Source of the DNA: Diplonema papillatum
Lineage: Eukaryota > Euglenozoa > Diplonemea > Diplonemida > Diplonemidae
Length of the DNA: 64,000 nt
Direction: 5' to 3'
Assembly: GCA_030068145.1 (NCBI GenBank)
Contig: JAPJBO010000439.1
Location: forward strand, 120,402 to 184,401
The notes beneath the pieces are model-generated. The model was not told where the DNA came from. It worked only from the letters and a program-made list of their open reading frames with translations, and did no database searches. Position 1 is the stretch's first letter; every line of letters begins with the position of its first letter. Of this stretch, positions 21,729 to 32,412 are shown in pieces. The translations under genes and the position numbers were made by a program.

Positions 21729-22353
21729 GTACTGAAAAGAAGTGTCAATCCGGGAAACCACCATAGAGTACGCTGTGCACGCGAAGAACAAGAACGACAT
21801 TTTGTCATTTTAAACGTTCACGCTTGACGAGTTCCGCTTCGGTTTATCCGTGCAAGACCCCGACTCCGGAAATGCTCCTCGCTTAGTCTTCTCTCCCCAA
21901 TTCTGGAGTTTAAACTTCCTTACTTCTGATTTTGGAATCCAAACCTGAGGGCGCACTCAGTTTTCCTTTTCCTTTATCCAACTCTCCCTCACTTTATCCT
22001 GCAGTTGTCAACGGTAGTGTATGGCAGCCGCCGCGCAACAAGTAACCTGAGCAATGAAAAAGGACATGCAAACCCACGTGGTTCATGTGATGGGATGCCG
22101 AAAACTGGGGGCGGGGGGAGGATTTTACCAGAAAGATTCTGGCCAAATGTGGCGCAAATATGATGCTGGCATGCTGCGAACTCTTATTTCGGATTGGTCT
22201 TCACAAGCGAAACTCGAGACGCACAACAACACATGCTGGTGAAAGACTTAACTCTAAAAACGAAGAACGGAGCGGACCTGTTCATCACGGGTTCAAAATC
22301 AAACGAGATTCCCCCTCTTTTTGGCATCGTCTCATGCACACCCGGAAATCAAG

Positions 22354-22650
22354 CATAGGAAAGAAGAAGAAAAAGGCCGTTCCTGGTCCAGGAACGTGAC
22401 GGTCAACCACAGCGCTCGCAAAGTTTGAGTCGGAGGCAGCACCGTGCTGCAACCCCGTCCGCTCTGCCCTGTGGCTGACCGTCTCGATGAGCTTGTGTTC
22501 AGCGCAAGCGCCAAGCCCCAAGGTGCGCCACGCCTTGATGCTTTCGTTTGGGAAATCGGTAGCCACTTGACCCGTAGGCTCGTGGCTCTGCAGTACCGCC
22601 GAACACGGGAAGCTTGACTCCCGTGTGCGAGCAGGCTTTACCTGGTACCT
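22354..22650 (+). mobile_element. S1 SINE-like element with target duplication
   Basis: It is flanked by GGAAATCAAG at 22344-22353 and 22651-22660. The variable AAGAAGAAGAAAAAGG tract at the left and CCTGGTACCT at the right mark the element ends. 22660-23000 holds A-runs but no gene. Confidence 0.8.
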
Positions 22651-23004
22651 GGAAATCAAGAAAAAAAAAAAGTCGAAAGACACCAATCTGTACGTCCCAC
22701 GGGATCGTCGGAAACACACGGGGGAAAAAAAAAAAAGAACGAAGCCAAACCCACTACGTAGTCCTGCGCATTTCTTCTTCTCCAAGTTTTTATGGACGAG
22801 TCCACGAGTTTGTTTTGTCAATCGAAGTTCTTAGTTCTTTCGCCCCTCCATCATCACAGCCCATTACACAGCGGGCACCTGCTAGAGATCATATCCGTTA
22901 CAGAGCGATCACCGGTCAAAGTCGCACAAGCAACCGCACCTTTGCGTTGGAGGGATTATCCGAGGTAGTCCACCCATCGTAGCCCCCTCCCCCAGTCCAT
23001 CGCG

Positions 23005-23275
23005 TCAGACACGGTTGTAGGGGCCTTCTCCCCGTGACGGATTCGCCTGTGCTCTAGTAGCACGGGTGGTCCACGGCTGTGACGAGCTACGAACAGCCGC
23101 CTGACAAACCGGACTCACACCGCAGTCCTGTCTGCAGACACTCAGGTTCCGCGCTGATGATGGTCCGCCTTATGTGTCCGTGGCTTAAAGGACCGAAACA
23201 CGGCGCAGACGGGACCAGTGCGGTGTTGAGCACATACCCATTCCAAGCACGTTCTTGCAATTCCCCCAGTGCATC
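23005..23275 (+). repeat. H1 repeat, longest copy
   Basis: This contains the CCTGTCTGCAGACACTCAGG block that is absent at 12505, and is followed directly by a G1 repeat. Confidence 0.65.
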
Positions 23276-23480
23276 GAGATCGTGGTGTCGGTCGCAGGAG
23301 TCTTTTTGGGCTAGCCGTAAAAGAGTGAAAGAGTACGTACGGTCGTGAGCAGAGAAGAGTACGAGGGCAGAAGAACAGAGGTAGCACAGACTACCAGACC
23401 AGCGGAGGCCCACCGCAAAAAGATTTCACACCTTTTCCTTATCGCTCGTAACCTGCACCACAACGGTCCCCACTCCATCG
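23275..23480 (+). repeat. G1 repeat
   Basis: This matches 5400-5610, from GTGGTGTCGGTCGCAGG to the CCACAACGG region. It abuts the H1 copy on its left. Confidence 0.6.
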
Positions 23481-23587
23481 CCCACTTTATATCGCACAGA
23501 GGCAAAGCTGAAAAAATGAGCGTTCGGTGGACTGACGGGAATGGGCTTGCGCACAAGCAAGTTCACTTTCCACCTGTCTATTTTGCA

Positions 23588-23812
23588 TTTTTTTGTATAA
23601 GCACCTGCTTTGTAGGAAATGCTTGAGGAGACTGCCAGTTGCGATTGATCAAAGGAGGTAAAAGCCCACACGAAACCACAGGTAAATCTGGGTTGCTGTG
23701 GCGGGCCTAAGCGTTCAAAAAAAAAAAAAAGACCCATTTTGTAGTTGTATTGTTTTCTCCCCCTCTAGCCTCCTTCGAAATGAGCACAAGGCAGTCCCTC
23801 GAGTATTTCTTT
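23588..23812 (-). mobile_element. T2 retroposon-like repeat
   Basis: It is uninterrupted from T-run GTATAAGCACCTGC to CCTCGAGTATTTC. It shows the empty P-element site as GATTGATCAAAGGAGG. 23820-24540 has no recognisable gene; H1 fragments lie at 24190-24315. Confidence 0.7.
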
Positions 23813-24550
23813 GTGGGAATATGGGGGTGCATACTACATGCGAGGAACAACAACAGTCTGCCAACCATAGCTGGCTCACCGTTTTGTGGGTGAAAATAGG
23901 CCTCAGAATACACATGAGGCAATGCCCCAAAACCCCAAACCTGAACGGTAACTGACCCCACTCCACTGACCTCTCAGTTTGAAGAATTGCGACGGTGGTG
24001 AAGGAGAAGACAAGCTGGCTTGAATTTCTGAGCTTGATGGGCTATACCGTTTCTTCCGGCTCGCTGCGCGAGCCGGAAAATTAATTTTAAGCAATTGGAA
24101 CACTGGGGAAATTTTAAATAATCCATCCACTAATTAGATAACCAGACCACACGTTATATGACAATTATTTAGAGTGCTGTGTGTACCAGAAAGAGTTCCA
24201 GCCGCCTGGCCAGACTCACATCACAGTCCTGTCTGCACGCAGGTTCCAGGACACAGTGCAGCATCGGACCCGGTGGGTGATGCACACCTGACCGTTCCAA
24301 GCACGTACTTGCACCCACCCTTCCACTCTCCAGAGAAATGAAATACTCCTTTTCTCACACAACTCCCGCCCATAACCCTCTCCAAGTATTTTCGACGTGG
24401 ACGGCCGACAGAGTCCAGCAATGCCAAACTAAGCAAATAAAGTGAACCCATGGAGTGATCCACCTACTGTTTAGCAGAAGTCTTCACAACTTTTCACAAT
24501 CATCGTGTTGACCCATAGTTCTGCAGAGTTCTGCAAAGCTCTGCAAAGTT

Positions 24551-24608
24551 GCTATAATGTGGTACTCATTTGCATGCAAATGACTCCCCACTAACCCAAC
24601 AAGAAAAC
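24551..24608. mobile_element. P micro-element, copy 3
   Basis: The 58-bp insertion is flanked by GCAAAGTT (24543-24550 and 24609-24616). The core is GTGGTACTCATTTGC followed by ATGCAAATGACTCCCCAC. The tail is diverged (TAACCCAACAAGAAAAC). The next 300 bp hold an A-run and no gene. Confidence 0.75.
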
Positions 24609-24924
24609 GCAAAGTTAAAGTTAGAAGCTAAAAAAAAAAAAAAAAAACAGGTGGATCACCCCATGAGTCCCAGCACGTCACTAACAAAGGCACAGAAAGG
24701 ACACCAAGGGTAAAAAACTATATCGGTCGACGGCAGCAAAAAGAAAGGCAAGGACCCATGCAACATCCCGAGCCGTAGAGATCCTACCCGCAGGACCCCA
24801 ACCACCCCTCCTCTTCCCCAGTGGGCTTGCCTGACACTTGCTGCCGCCCAGGGGAGGTGGGCGGGGGGAATATGAGTAAAATAAAACAAGCTACCCACGC
24901 GTTCTTTCACAAACAAAAGAGCGT

Positions 24925-25540
24925 TTTACCACCTTGCGCGGTGTCACGGGATGTTTGACAGAACGTACTTAAAAAAACTCAATGCTAAACACCGATCGCC
25001 GGCCGCAAGCGGAAGAAGACGAAGGCGACCACCCCCGACTCAGGGGTGCATCGAAGGAAGAAGAAGGTTCCGAGGGCAAGCAGCTCTCAGAAACGACCGG
25101 GGACCACGGGCACGCCAATGCCCTCGAAAGTGAAAAACGGGCACACGTGCCCGCCCTCGTACTCGCCGACTCAGTCTCTGGAATCGCAAGAAAGCCAAAC
25201 CCCGCTAGCTCCACAAATGCTCGACCTTGACGACGCGATGGCAGGTGACGACGTCATCCGATAACCTGACTTTCAAGGCAGTGCATGTGTTAATCCGTGT
25301 GGTTCATGTACTTAAAAGAACTCAATGCTAAACAAACATACCGTGGGCGGCGCCGAAGCTTTACCAGCTTCGGCTGACACCATTTGCGCACTTAACCATG
25401 GTTAAGAAGACGACTGAAAGCACAGACACAAAGATAGCTCAAAGCATGTGCAAAATAACACGAAAAGCCTCTAGGCAAAAACCCGTTTTCACATTTCTTT
25501 CACGCAGCTGTTCAAAATATTATGCCGAGATGCACGTTCG
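24925..25540 (+). repeat. Duplicated segment with inserted gene tail
   Basis: This is a plus-strand copy of the segment at 1196-1500. The inserted part is bordered by near-identical 26-bp direct repeats at 24966-24991 and 25308-25333 (GTACTTAAAA then AACTCAATGCTAAAC). Confidence 0.65.
24992..25263 (+). pseudogene. Tail of a basic protein with acidic C-terminus, copy 2
   Basis: The open frame has no ATG start. It reads RKRKKTKATTPDSGVHRRKK, later SSSQKRPGTTGTPMPSKVK, and ends LDLDDAMAGDDVIR stop. It aligns with the two separate blocks at 4796-5288, so this copy shows the undisturbed order. An in-frame stop precedes it at 24981. It is a 5'-truncated copy or a terminal exon, and the function is unknown. 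Confidence 0.4.
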
Positions 25541-25775
25541 CAGATTCATTGCACCAGGTGTTTCAAACCGTATCAATGATCGGAGGGCGCGCAGATGTGT
25601 CGGTTCTTTGCACTGGTGTCTCATGCAGAATCAGTGTTGGAAGGACACCCGGACGTGTCGATTCATCATTGCACGGGCGTCTCAAATGGAATCAAGATGA
25701 TCGAACTGATGTGTCAACCCATTGTACTGGTGTCTGAAACGGAGTCAATGCTCCATTGCTCGGTGCTCCATCATT

Positions 25776-25970
25776 TTCTTTGTATAAGCACCTGCTTTGC
25801 AGGAAATACTTGAGGAGGCTGCCAGCTGCAAAAAATCAAAGGAGGTACATGTGCTGTAGCCCACGCGAAACACAGGTGAATCTGGGTTCAGTGGCGGGCG
25901 CAAGCGTTCAACAAAAAAGACCCACTTTGTAGTTGTATTGTTTCTCCCCCTCTAGCCTAGTATTTTGGAC
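25776..25970 (-). mobile_element. T2 retroposon-like repeat
   Basis: The copy has a short deletion near its right end: CCCCCTCTAGCC is joined to TAGTATTTTGG. Short frames at 25398-25813 run through flanking repeats and are not supported as genes. Confidence 0.65.
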
Positions 25971-26119
25971 CATCGCCGAGCTTCGCGTTAATCTGGCCTA
26001 CTGAAGGAAACTTCGGAGTGTGCCAGCTTGGTGGTTCGGTAGGTGTTCCCCCATACCCAGCTTTGCAAGGGTTTCGTCCGACTTCGTCTTACGCGGGCTG
26101 CCGTTCGTCATCTTTCGGG

Positions 26120-26445
26120 TCCCAACGGAGTTGACCTCAAATCTCTCGCCAGTGAATCAAGATCGGGTTGTGCTGCGTCATCAAGGACTGGCGTATCTCC
26201 CTTTCGGGTGTGCGGTTCGAACCGGATCCCAACGAGTGGAGTTGGCCTCAAATCTCTCGCCAGTGAATCAAGATTGGGTTGTGCTGCGTCATCAAGGACT
26301 GGCGTATCTCCCTTTCGGGTGTGCGGTTCGAACCGGATCCCAACGAGTGGAGTTGGCCTCAAATCTCTCGCCAGTGAATCAAGATCGGGTTGTGCTGCGT
26401 CATCAAGGACTGGCGCATCTCCCTTTCGGGTGTGCGGTTCGAACC
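26120..26445. repeat. 111-bp tandem repeat, three copies
   Basis: GTTGACCTCAAATCTCTCGC begins units at 26130, 26241 and 26352 (second and third with GTTGGCC). Because 111 is a multiple of three, frames stay open on both strands: 37-residue units with GCAASSRTGVSPFRVCGSN on plus and KGDTPVLDDAAQP on minus. Changes between units include replacements such as Leu/Ser and Val/Ala, so there is no sign of selection for protein. The remaining frame to 27197 runs into an S1 element. Confidence 0.85.
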
Positions 26446-27013
26446 GAGATATCTCCGTGGGGCTTCTGCTTCACTCTCGTGCGGCGGGCGTCCCTCTGTG
26501 CACTTGCGCGCGCAAGGTGAAAGTCGAAGGCGGCTGCTCTTTCCAAAAGATCCATCCCCGGCTGGATCCAGCTGCGGTCACAACCACCCGCGAATCCCGG
26601 GCTGGATATCGTGTTGGAGGAAGTAGAAAACCGCCCCAGTCAACGGGGAAGACTGTTATGGTACCGGCTGTGAGCCGAACTCGGCGCCGGTCTCTTCGGA
26701 CTGCACCAGGAAAGAACTTCGCGGCGGATCACAAAGCACCCGCCCTGCACGAGGCACGCGCCCAAGACCCGTGCACGGCCACCGTAGCACCCTCCATGTT
26801 TGCACCTTCCTCGGATGCTACGGTCGGGAAGGGGCTTCAAAGTAGTTGGGAAAACACGTTCCCCTTCCCCGCGTTCTGCGTGTGGGGTTACCACCGAGAC
26901 TGTGCACGAATGTGTGTGGTGACCCTGATCTACCTAACTGGGCTCACCAGGCAAATAGACCCAGACTGCTGCCCACGTTGTAGTAACGACCTGGACTGCA
27001 GGCTGCAGAAGAA

Positions 27014-27293
27014 GAAGAAAAGAAAAAGGCCGCTCCGGGTCCAGGAACGTGACGGTCAACCACAGCTTGCAAGGCTTGAGTCGGAGGCAGCACAGTGCCA
27101 CAACCCCGTCCGCTCTGCCCTGTGGCTGACCGCCTCGACGAGCTTATGTTCAGCGCAAGCGCCAAGCCCCAAGGTGCGCCACGCCTTGATGCTTTAGTTT
27201 GGGAAATCGGTAGCCACTTGACCGTGGCTCTGCAGTACCGCCGAACACGTGCAGCTTGGCTCTCGTGTATCAGGCTTTCCCTGGTACCTGACT
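27014..27293 (+). mobile_element. S1 SINE-like element with 18-bp target duplication
   Basis: CTGCAGGCTGCAGAAGAA stands at 26996-27013 and again at 27294-27311. The element is 280 bp and is the best-delimited copy. Confidence 0.85.
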
Positions 27294-27361
27294 CTGCAGG
27301 CTGCAGAAGAAACGACAGCTCCAGACCGATCCAATCGCCGGCGAATTTGAAGATTGCATTG

Positions 27362-27566
27362 TTTTACATAAGCGCCAGCTTGAAAGGAAATGCTCGACGA
27401 TGCTGCCCGACAAAGAACAGAAGGGATCCCAAGCGCTGTAACTACCGAACCACGTGTTGAACGGACGTGAGGTCATGCGGGTCTACCCCGACACGACAGA
27501 TCACACAAACACAACAGGTCCTGAGTGAGAACACAACACACGGTGGTGTAAGCGAAGAACAAAAGC
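27362..27566 (-). mobile_element. T1 retroposon-like repeat, truncated
   Basis: It runs from T-run ACATAAGCGCCAGC to GTGTAAGCGAAGAAC. The last 90 bp of the consensus are missing. 27570-27930 shows no gene. Confidence 0.65.
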
Positions 27567-27932
27567 AGGACTCGGTAGGCTGTGACCGCGGATACTGACT
27601 TGAACAGTCCACTGCGAATGCGACAGAAAGGCAAGGACCGTCCAACCGACGGAGCCACGCACGCGAACGAGAGTTCCTCTCGTTGTACCCCGTTATCAGG
27701 GAACAAATCTTGGCTTCTTGAACCCACTCAAATTTGGGCCCCACGACAGGAAGACCTTAATTTGCTCACTTGCTTGCCCACTTTCACCGTGCGCCGCAGT
27801 GCGTGGGAGCCACGATCCCCCAGTGTGGCAGGTGCTGGTTTTCGGCTTGGGCGGCCTTTTGGCTCCTGCCTGAGCCAGGTCTCAGCATAGTCGCGGACAG
27901 TCAACAAGGGGCACGCTGGCCCGATAGCAATG

Positions 27933-28059
27933 CTACACGGTGAGGTCCGGCCTCAGAAGCTCGAGTTGCGCCCGAGTCACACCCGAAAAGCGGGCGTGAC
28001 ACCCGCTTTTCGATCTCCAGCTTTAACTCCAGCTTCTGAGGCTGGACTCCACCGTGTAG
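27933..28059. mobile_element. M-B element, short complete copy
   Basis: Terminal inverted repeats of about 35 bp with three mismatches run CTACACGGTGAGGTCC and GGACTCCACCGTGTAG. The inner part has its own small palindrome (AAAAGCGGGCGTG / CACCCGCTTTT). 28060-29000 to its right has no supported gene. Confidence 0.75.
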
Positions 28060-29011
28060 GCCGCCACGAGTCAGTTACCCGTACCTCAATGTCATTCCAG
28101 TACCACGCACATCAGAAAGTACCCGGTATATGCTCAAGGCGAAACAGGTGTGAAGTCACAAAACTCCTGAGTTCGACTCACAGATTTCCCAGAAACCTCC
28201 CTTCCCTCAGTCCGTATGAAGTTAAGGCACCGTTACTAAAAAGGGCACGACGACGGCCGAGAGCCAAACAAGGTTTGCTGCCAACGGGGGAAAAAGCAAA
28301 AAAAAAGGAGAAAAAAAAAAACGCAAGACTTTCGCTCAAAAAAGAAGAAGATACCCACACGCACTCTCTGTTTTTTTTGCTCTTCATTTTTCTTTGTTTC
28401 TTCAGGAAGAACAAACCCAAACCTACGAACTCTTCTCTTTTCTTCCATTCCTTCTCGTTGCATCGTGCAAAACAATGCAAATAGTCTGCGGCGATGCTGC
28501 ACCTCGCAGGGAAATCTCACTACAGTAGCACCTACCGCATCACTCCTGCACTGCGCAGCCGGTCCCGCAGTACATTTTTCCTAACATGATTGACGAGCGA
28601 AGTCGGCGTTCAGAGTTTTCCCAGGGTATCCTCCGAAGGCGAACATTTGTGGAGTTCAGGTCTTAGCCGTGGCTACCTCTTCGTACACACCGAGTCGTGG
28701 CTCCGGCGCTTTGACTCATTCGCATCGTCGCTTTCGCGGTCGCTTTGCGTCTCATACTTCCTTCGATTTTGGGCGGACTTCTTCCGTTGGTGGGCGGTCA
28801 TCCTCCGTCTTAATTTCGCTTTCGTCGACGCCGTGTCTATCTTCCCTCACGTCCCGGACTGGTGCGTTTTTAGCTGAGAAACATTGCTTGGATTCGGGCG
28901 TTGAACTTGTTGCCAAGAACGAGCTTCCCTCTCCCAAGCTCTATCCCACAGCCAATCGGTAACAAATGGCAGGGACGTAATCAGTGCAAGCTGATGACTT
29001 GCGCCTACTAG

Positions 29012-29098
29012 GCATTCCTCATCCAAGGCGAATAATTGCAACCATCGATCCTCATCACGACGCAAGTTCAAAATATTTCCCATCATCTTCAAGATATT
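29012..29098 (+). repeat. Dispersed 85-bp repeat
   Basis: GCATTCCTCATCCAAGG to CATCTTCAAGATA recurs at 37935-38022 with about 10 differences. Beyond it 29100-29930 holds an M-A remnant (29113-29160), a relative of the 8675 repeat (29318-29405) and simple-sequence tracts. Confidence 0.65.
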
Positions 29099-30015
29099 TT
29101 TGCGTCGTCTTGGGGAGATGAGCCGACCCATCCCCTCCTGATAGACCGTGTGACACACCACGAAATACCGTGGAAGTTAGAATGCAGATAATCTGTGACG
29201 ATGGTCTGCATCTGTCACTTAGTTGACCATCTCTTAGTTTGTCTCGTGCTTCAGGCGCCTTCATTCATTCGCATCATCGTCCTTGCGCGGTTGCGCGTAC
29301 TAACCATTGTACAATTGTGGTGGGAGCCTGCTGTGATGGTTGATTCGAGTTCCTAACTTGGAAATGAACCAGGGCAAAAACAAGTGAAAACGAAGTGCCT
29401 GTCTGTTTGTGTCACAAATACGATTCGTCAAGACGAGGAACAAACAACGATCGATGGCAGCGTACTCTCCTCACTCCCGTTGTCAAGAAAGCAGGTTGAA
29501 GGAAGCGCGCGCAAAAGATAGGGTCACACGCATTTGTGCTGAGCACATACTCTATTCAAACCCCCGCAGGTGAACACACCCCCCAGAAAATAACACACTC
29601 CCGGAAACAGACCGGAAACAGCAAAAAACCGCACAAAACAACTCCATACAAAAGCAAACAACACTGCAAAAAAATAAGAACCGAGGAAAAACACACTCAC
29701 ACACACACACGCACTATTTTTTAAATAGAAAACACAGCCCCCCAACCAGGGCTCACCACACCGGCGTTTGTCGATTTCCTCACGTCCTTTCTCCTCCCTC
29801 CCTCTCTCTCTCTCTCTTCCGAAGAAGAAAAAGATAAAACTAAACAAAACACGCATTTTGCTTACCGTCGATCAACGCGGCGTATTGTAGAAGAAAAAAA
29901 AAAAAAAAGTACAAAAAAAAAAACAAAACACAACACTCAAAAACTTTCGCTAAAAAGCTTGTGTGCGCGAAATCGTCGCCGGAAGCGCATCCAAAAAAAG
30001 AGCAAAAAGAAAGCG

Positions 30016-30552
30016 ATGCCGTCGTTCAAGCAGGCGAGCAAGCGGTCGGCGGTGCCGGAGCTGGTGGTGAAAGGGTGCGCGCTGCTCGACGGGCTGGTGA
30101 CGCGGAACGAGCGGGCGGCTGAATGCAGCAAGGGGGCCTGCCTGCGGAAGCGGTCGGTGTTCGACGTGCCGGTCGGCGTCGTGGCGCAGATTGGGGCCGG
30201 GAAGTACGTCCGGCGGCTGTTCAGGGGTGCCCGGTGCCCCGAGGAAGTCTTCGTTGCGCAGCTGGTGCTCCTGCACCGGTTCGAGAGGGTAGCCGGCGTC
30301 CTGACGACGGCCTCCAACGTGCACCGCCTGCTCCTCATCAGCCTCATCGTCGCCTCCAAAGTGTGCGCCGACCTCGTCTACACCAACAGCTCGTACCACA
30401 AGATCGGCGACGTCTGCCTCGCGGAGATCAACATGATGGAGCGGACCTTCCTCACCGCCCTCGACTGGGACGTCGCGGTGTCCCGCGAAGAGTACAACAC
30501 CATGCGCGCAACCATCGAGGTGTGCCGCCCCTTTTTTTTTGTAGGAAAATAA
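30016..30552 (+). CDS. Pho80/U-type cyclin
   Basis: The frame encodes 178 residues from the first ATG. The cyclin-box core is clear from about residue 50 onward: NVHRLLLISLIVASKVCAD, NSSYHKIGDVCLAEIN and LDWDVAVSREEY match the helices of Pho80-like cyclins (the family of yeast Pho80/Pcl and plant U-type cyclins). Family members activate a cyclin-dependent kinase, and Pho80 does so in phosphate signalling. Codons are strongly G/C at the third position, unlike the surroundings. The end is odd: after the last helix the frame runs into a T9 tract and stops 10 codons later (PFFFVGK), followed closely by a T3 repeat. The native C-terminus may have been lost, or a GTGTGC donor at 30521 could lead to a further exon. 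AACTTTCGCTAAAAAG about 70 bp upstream resembles the end of the K motif. Confidence 0.85.
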   Translation: MPSFKQASKRSAVPELVVKGCALLDGLVTRNERAAECSKGACLRKRSVFDVPVGVVAQIGAGKYVRRLFRGARCPEEVFVAQLVLLHRFERVAGVLTTASNVHRLLLISLIVASKVCADLVYTNSSYHKIGDVCLAEINMMERTFLTALDWDVAVSREEYNTMRATIEVCRPFFFVGK

Positions 30553-30579
30553 ACTTCGTCCAGAGAAACAAAGTAGCTT

Positions 30580-30780
30580 GCTTAGCAAAGGAGTGAGGAT
30601 TTTATTATTAGCCACATGCAATGTGTGAGGAAACTGAACCGCCCAAGTAGGACCTTCTGATCATGATCATTTGCCAAATTTGCCACCTGAAACCACGTCC
30701 AGGATTTGGGCTCAGGGTAGTGCGGTCAACGAAAACTCAAGTTTCCCTTTCTACTTTCTCCTACTCTCGCGGCGTACGAG
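30580..30780 (-). mobile_element. T3 retroposon-like repeat behind the cyclin
   Basis: GTGAGGATTTTATTATTAGC leads into AGCCACATGCAATGTGTG and a body matching 14990-15175. It starts about 30 bp after the cyclin stop. Confidence 0.65.
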
Positions 30781-31331
30781 TTTTTCGTAGTAGCAATGGC
30801 AGAGAACCGTGCGGCCGCCGCGGAAGACGCGGAAAGGCATGAAGGCACGTGGGACCGGATCCGGACGACCTCGGAAGCCCGTGATCTCGCAGGCTGCGCG
30901 ACGCATGCGCAAGGTGTAAATTTGTTGCATTAGTGTGATTGCCAGGCCTTCGACTACCCTGAGCAACGCACTATGCGCAAGGTGAACGCGAACAAGTACA
31001 TCAACCAACGACTCATTTGTGCGTCACCGACCTGCTCCGTTCAAGCTTGCTCCGCCACTGCCGGGCCCCCTGATCGCGACCTCCTTCAAAGTCTCGCTCC
31101 TCACGCGAACGAAGAAGATGGCGAGGATGTTGGCGACCGCTGGTGGCCCGAGGCGGCTCGTTGATGCCGGCGGAAAAGAAAGTACGGGTGGACACGCTGA
31201 GGACGGTTGGTGGCTCTCCGTACATCACAGGGTACACACGCAGAGACCGATATTCCGAGGGGGGGGAAGAAACGAGGCATATACCGGAGACGCAGCTACA
31301 ACGTACACGCCATGGCTTTAACGGCGAGTCG

Positions 31332-31470
31332 TGGGTGCGGATGCGTTCCCGGAGTACGGCGGACAAAGGAGTGATCGTGCTGCCCCGAGTGGGGTCCCGA
31401 GGATGTGTTCCCGGAGTACGGCGGGCAAAGGAGTGATCGTGCTGCCCCGAGTGGGGTCCCGAGGATGTGT
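31332..31470. repeat. Tandem duplication of about 65 bp
   Basis: GTTCCCGGAGTACGGCGG and CCGAGTGGGGTCCCGAGGAT each occur twice. The long minus frame across it (231 residues) looks like a product of the repeat and GC content. Frames at 30796-30933 (45 residues) and 30973-31164 are possible small exons without support. Confidence 0.7.
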
Positions 31471-31772
31471 CGGCACCTGCCAGGAAGGGGCAAAGCTGGT
31501 GGTTCAGGGAGGCGACCCGAAGCGGATTTCGGACGGTGTCCCCGTTTTCGAGGGAAACCGCGCGTGTGTCCGATGCACGGCAAGCCGAGGTGTGTGGGCT
31601 GGACCCGCCGAAAATTGAAGCTGGAAGGATGCTGCACCAACCACCACGAGGAAGGCGTGTTTGGGAGAAGATTAGCCTAGCGATCGTATTCACCTCACTA
31701 TCGATCACTTACAGGCTAATCCTCCCCCGCAGGGGTTCACATGGGATATGAGGGCATTCCGCCTTTCGACAA

Positions 31773-31822
31773 TGGTCACCCGGAGACTATAAAGCCCCCG
31801 AAGTGCACTTGCATTCTAAAAA
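31773..31822 (+). repeat. K motif
   Basis: GGTCACCCGGAGACTATAA, CCCCCGAAGTG and CATTCTAAAAAG. A coding-looking exon begins just after it. Confidence 0.6.
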
Positions 31823-31828
31823 GCCGCG

Positions 31829-32113
31829 CACCCACAGAGCCTCGAAGTGTCCCGCTCCGGGAGTGAGTCCGCCGGCTCCGCCGAACTCAGCTCGCCGATT
31901 CGGGTTTCCGACCTGAACTCGCAGGGCGACGCCGACTCCGTCGCGAGCGGGTCTCCCACCAAAGCCGTCCGCGCCCTCCGTGAGGAACTGCGCCGGTATG
32001 CTTTTTTTCGCGAACATGACGTGGGCGGCATAGAGACAGTACGACAACTCTACGGCACCATAAAGTCCAGAAAATCCATGGTAAAGAAAGAAAACCCAAA
32101 ATACCGTCACTAA
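31829..32113 (+). CDS. Possible exon, hypothetical protein
   Basis: The open frame has no ATG; the upstream CACAG could be a splice acceptor. It starts Ser/Gly/Ala-rich (SGSESAGSAELSSP) and ends in a charged region (ALREELRRYAFFREHD, then KSRKSMVKKENPKYRH stop). Codon third positions are GC-rich as in the cyclin. No family is recognised. It could be a C-terminal exon of a gene whose other parts are not visible. Confidence 0.35.
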   Translation, partial: HPQSLEVSRSGSESAGSAELSSPIRVSDLNSQGDADSVASGSPTKAVRALREELRRYAFFREHDVGGIETVRQLYGTIKSRKSMVKKENPKYRH

Positions 32114-32198
32114 AAGGCATGAAAAGACTGCCGAGAGTAAATAATGTTGTCGACAACGAAAGCAAAATAATACCACCTCGTCCGGGCTCCTGGTAAGT

Positions 32199-32412
32199 TC
32201 CCCGAAACTCCCCGACACTTCCCCGAAACTCCCCGATACTCAGCCCGACTCTTGTGGGAAAAAGTGGGACTGCCGGTGGGTGGGCAGGTGTACAGGTTGG
32301 TAGTTGAGTGGACAGACGGGTGGGGAGGTCGGTGGATGATAAACAGGTGGGTAGTTGGGTAGACGTATGGGTGGATGGGCGGGCAAGTGGGGTGAGGTGT
32401 GCAGGTAGGTGT
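32199..32412. repeat. CCCCGAAACT iterations and GGTG-rich minisatellite
   Basis: 32199-32245 holds four CCCCGA(A/C)ACT-type units. 32270-32412 is a degenerate GGTGGGTGGGCAGG-type tract, complementary in style to the CCCA tract at 37568. Confidence 0.75.

Noticed and set aside
26205..26340. GGTTCGAACC resembling a tRNA B box
   Set aside because: The T-stem does not pair, and no A box, acceptor stem or anticodon arm fits; the word is just a palindrome inside the 111-bp unit.
26043..27197. 384-residue plus frame
   Set aside because: Its first part is the 111-bp tandem repeat and its last part an S1 element; the replacements between units do not suggest selection.
31013..31708. 231-residue minus frame
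   Set aside because: It covers a 65-bp tandem duplication and has irregular, low-information composition; competing frames of similar length exist.
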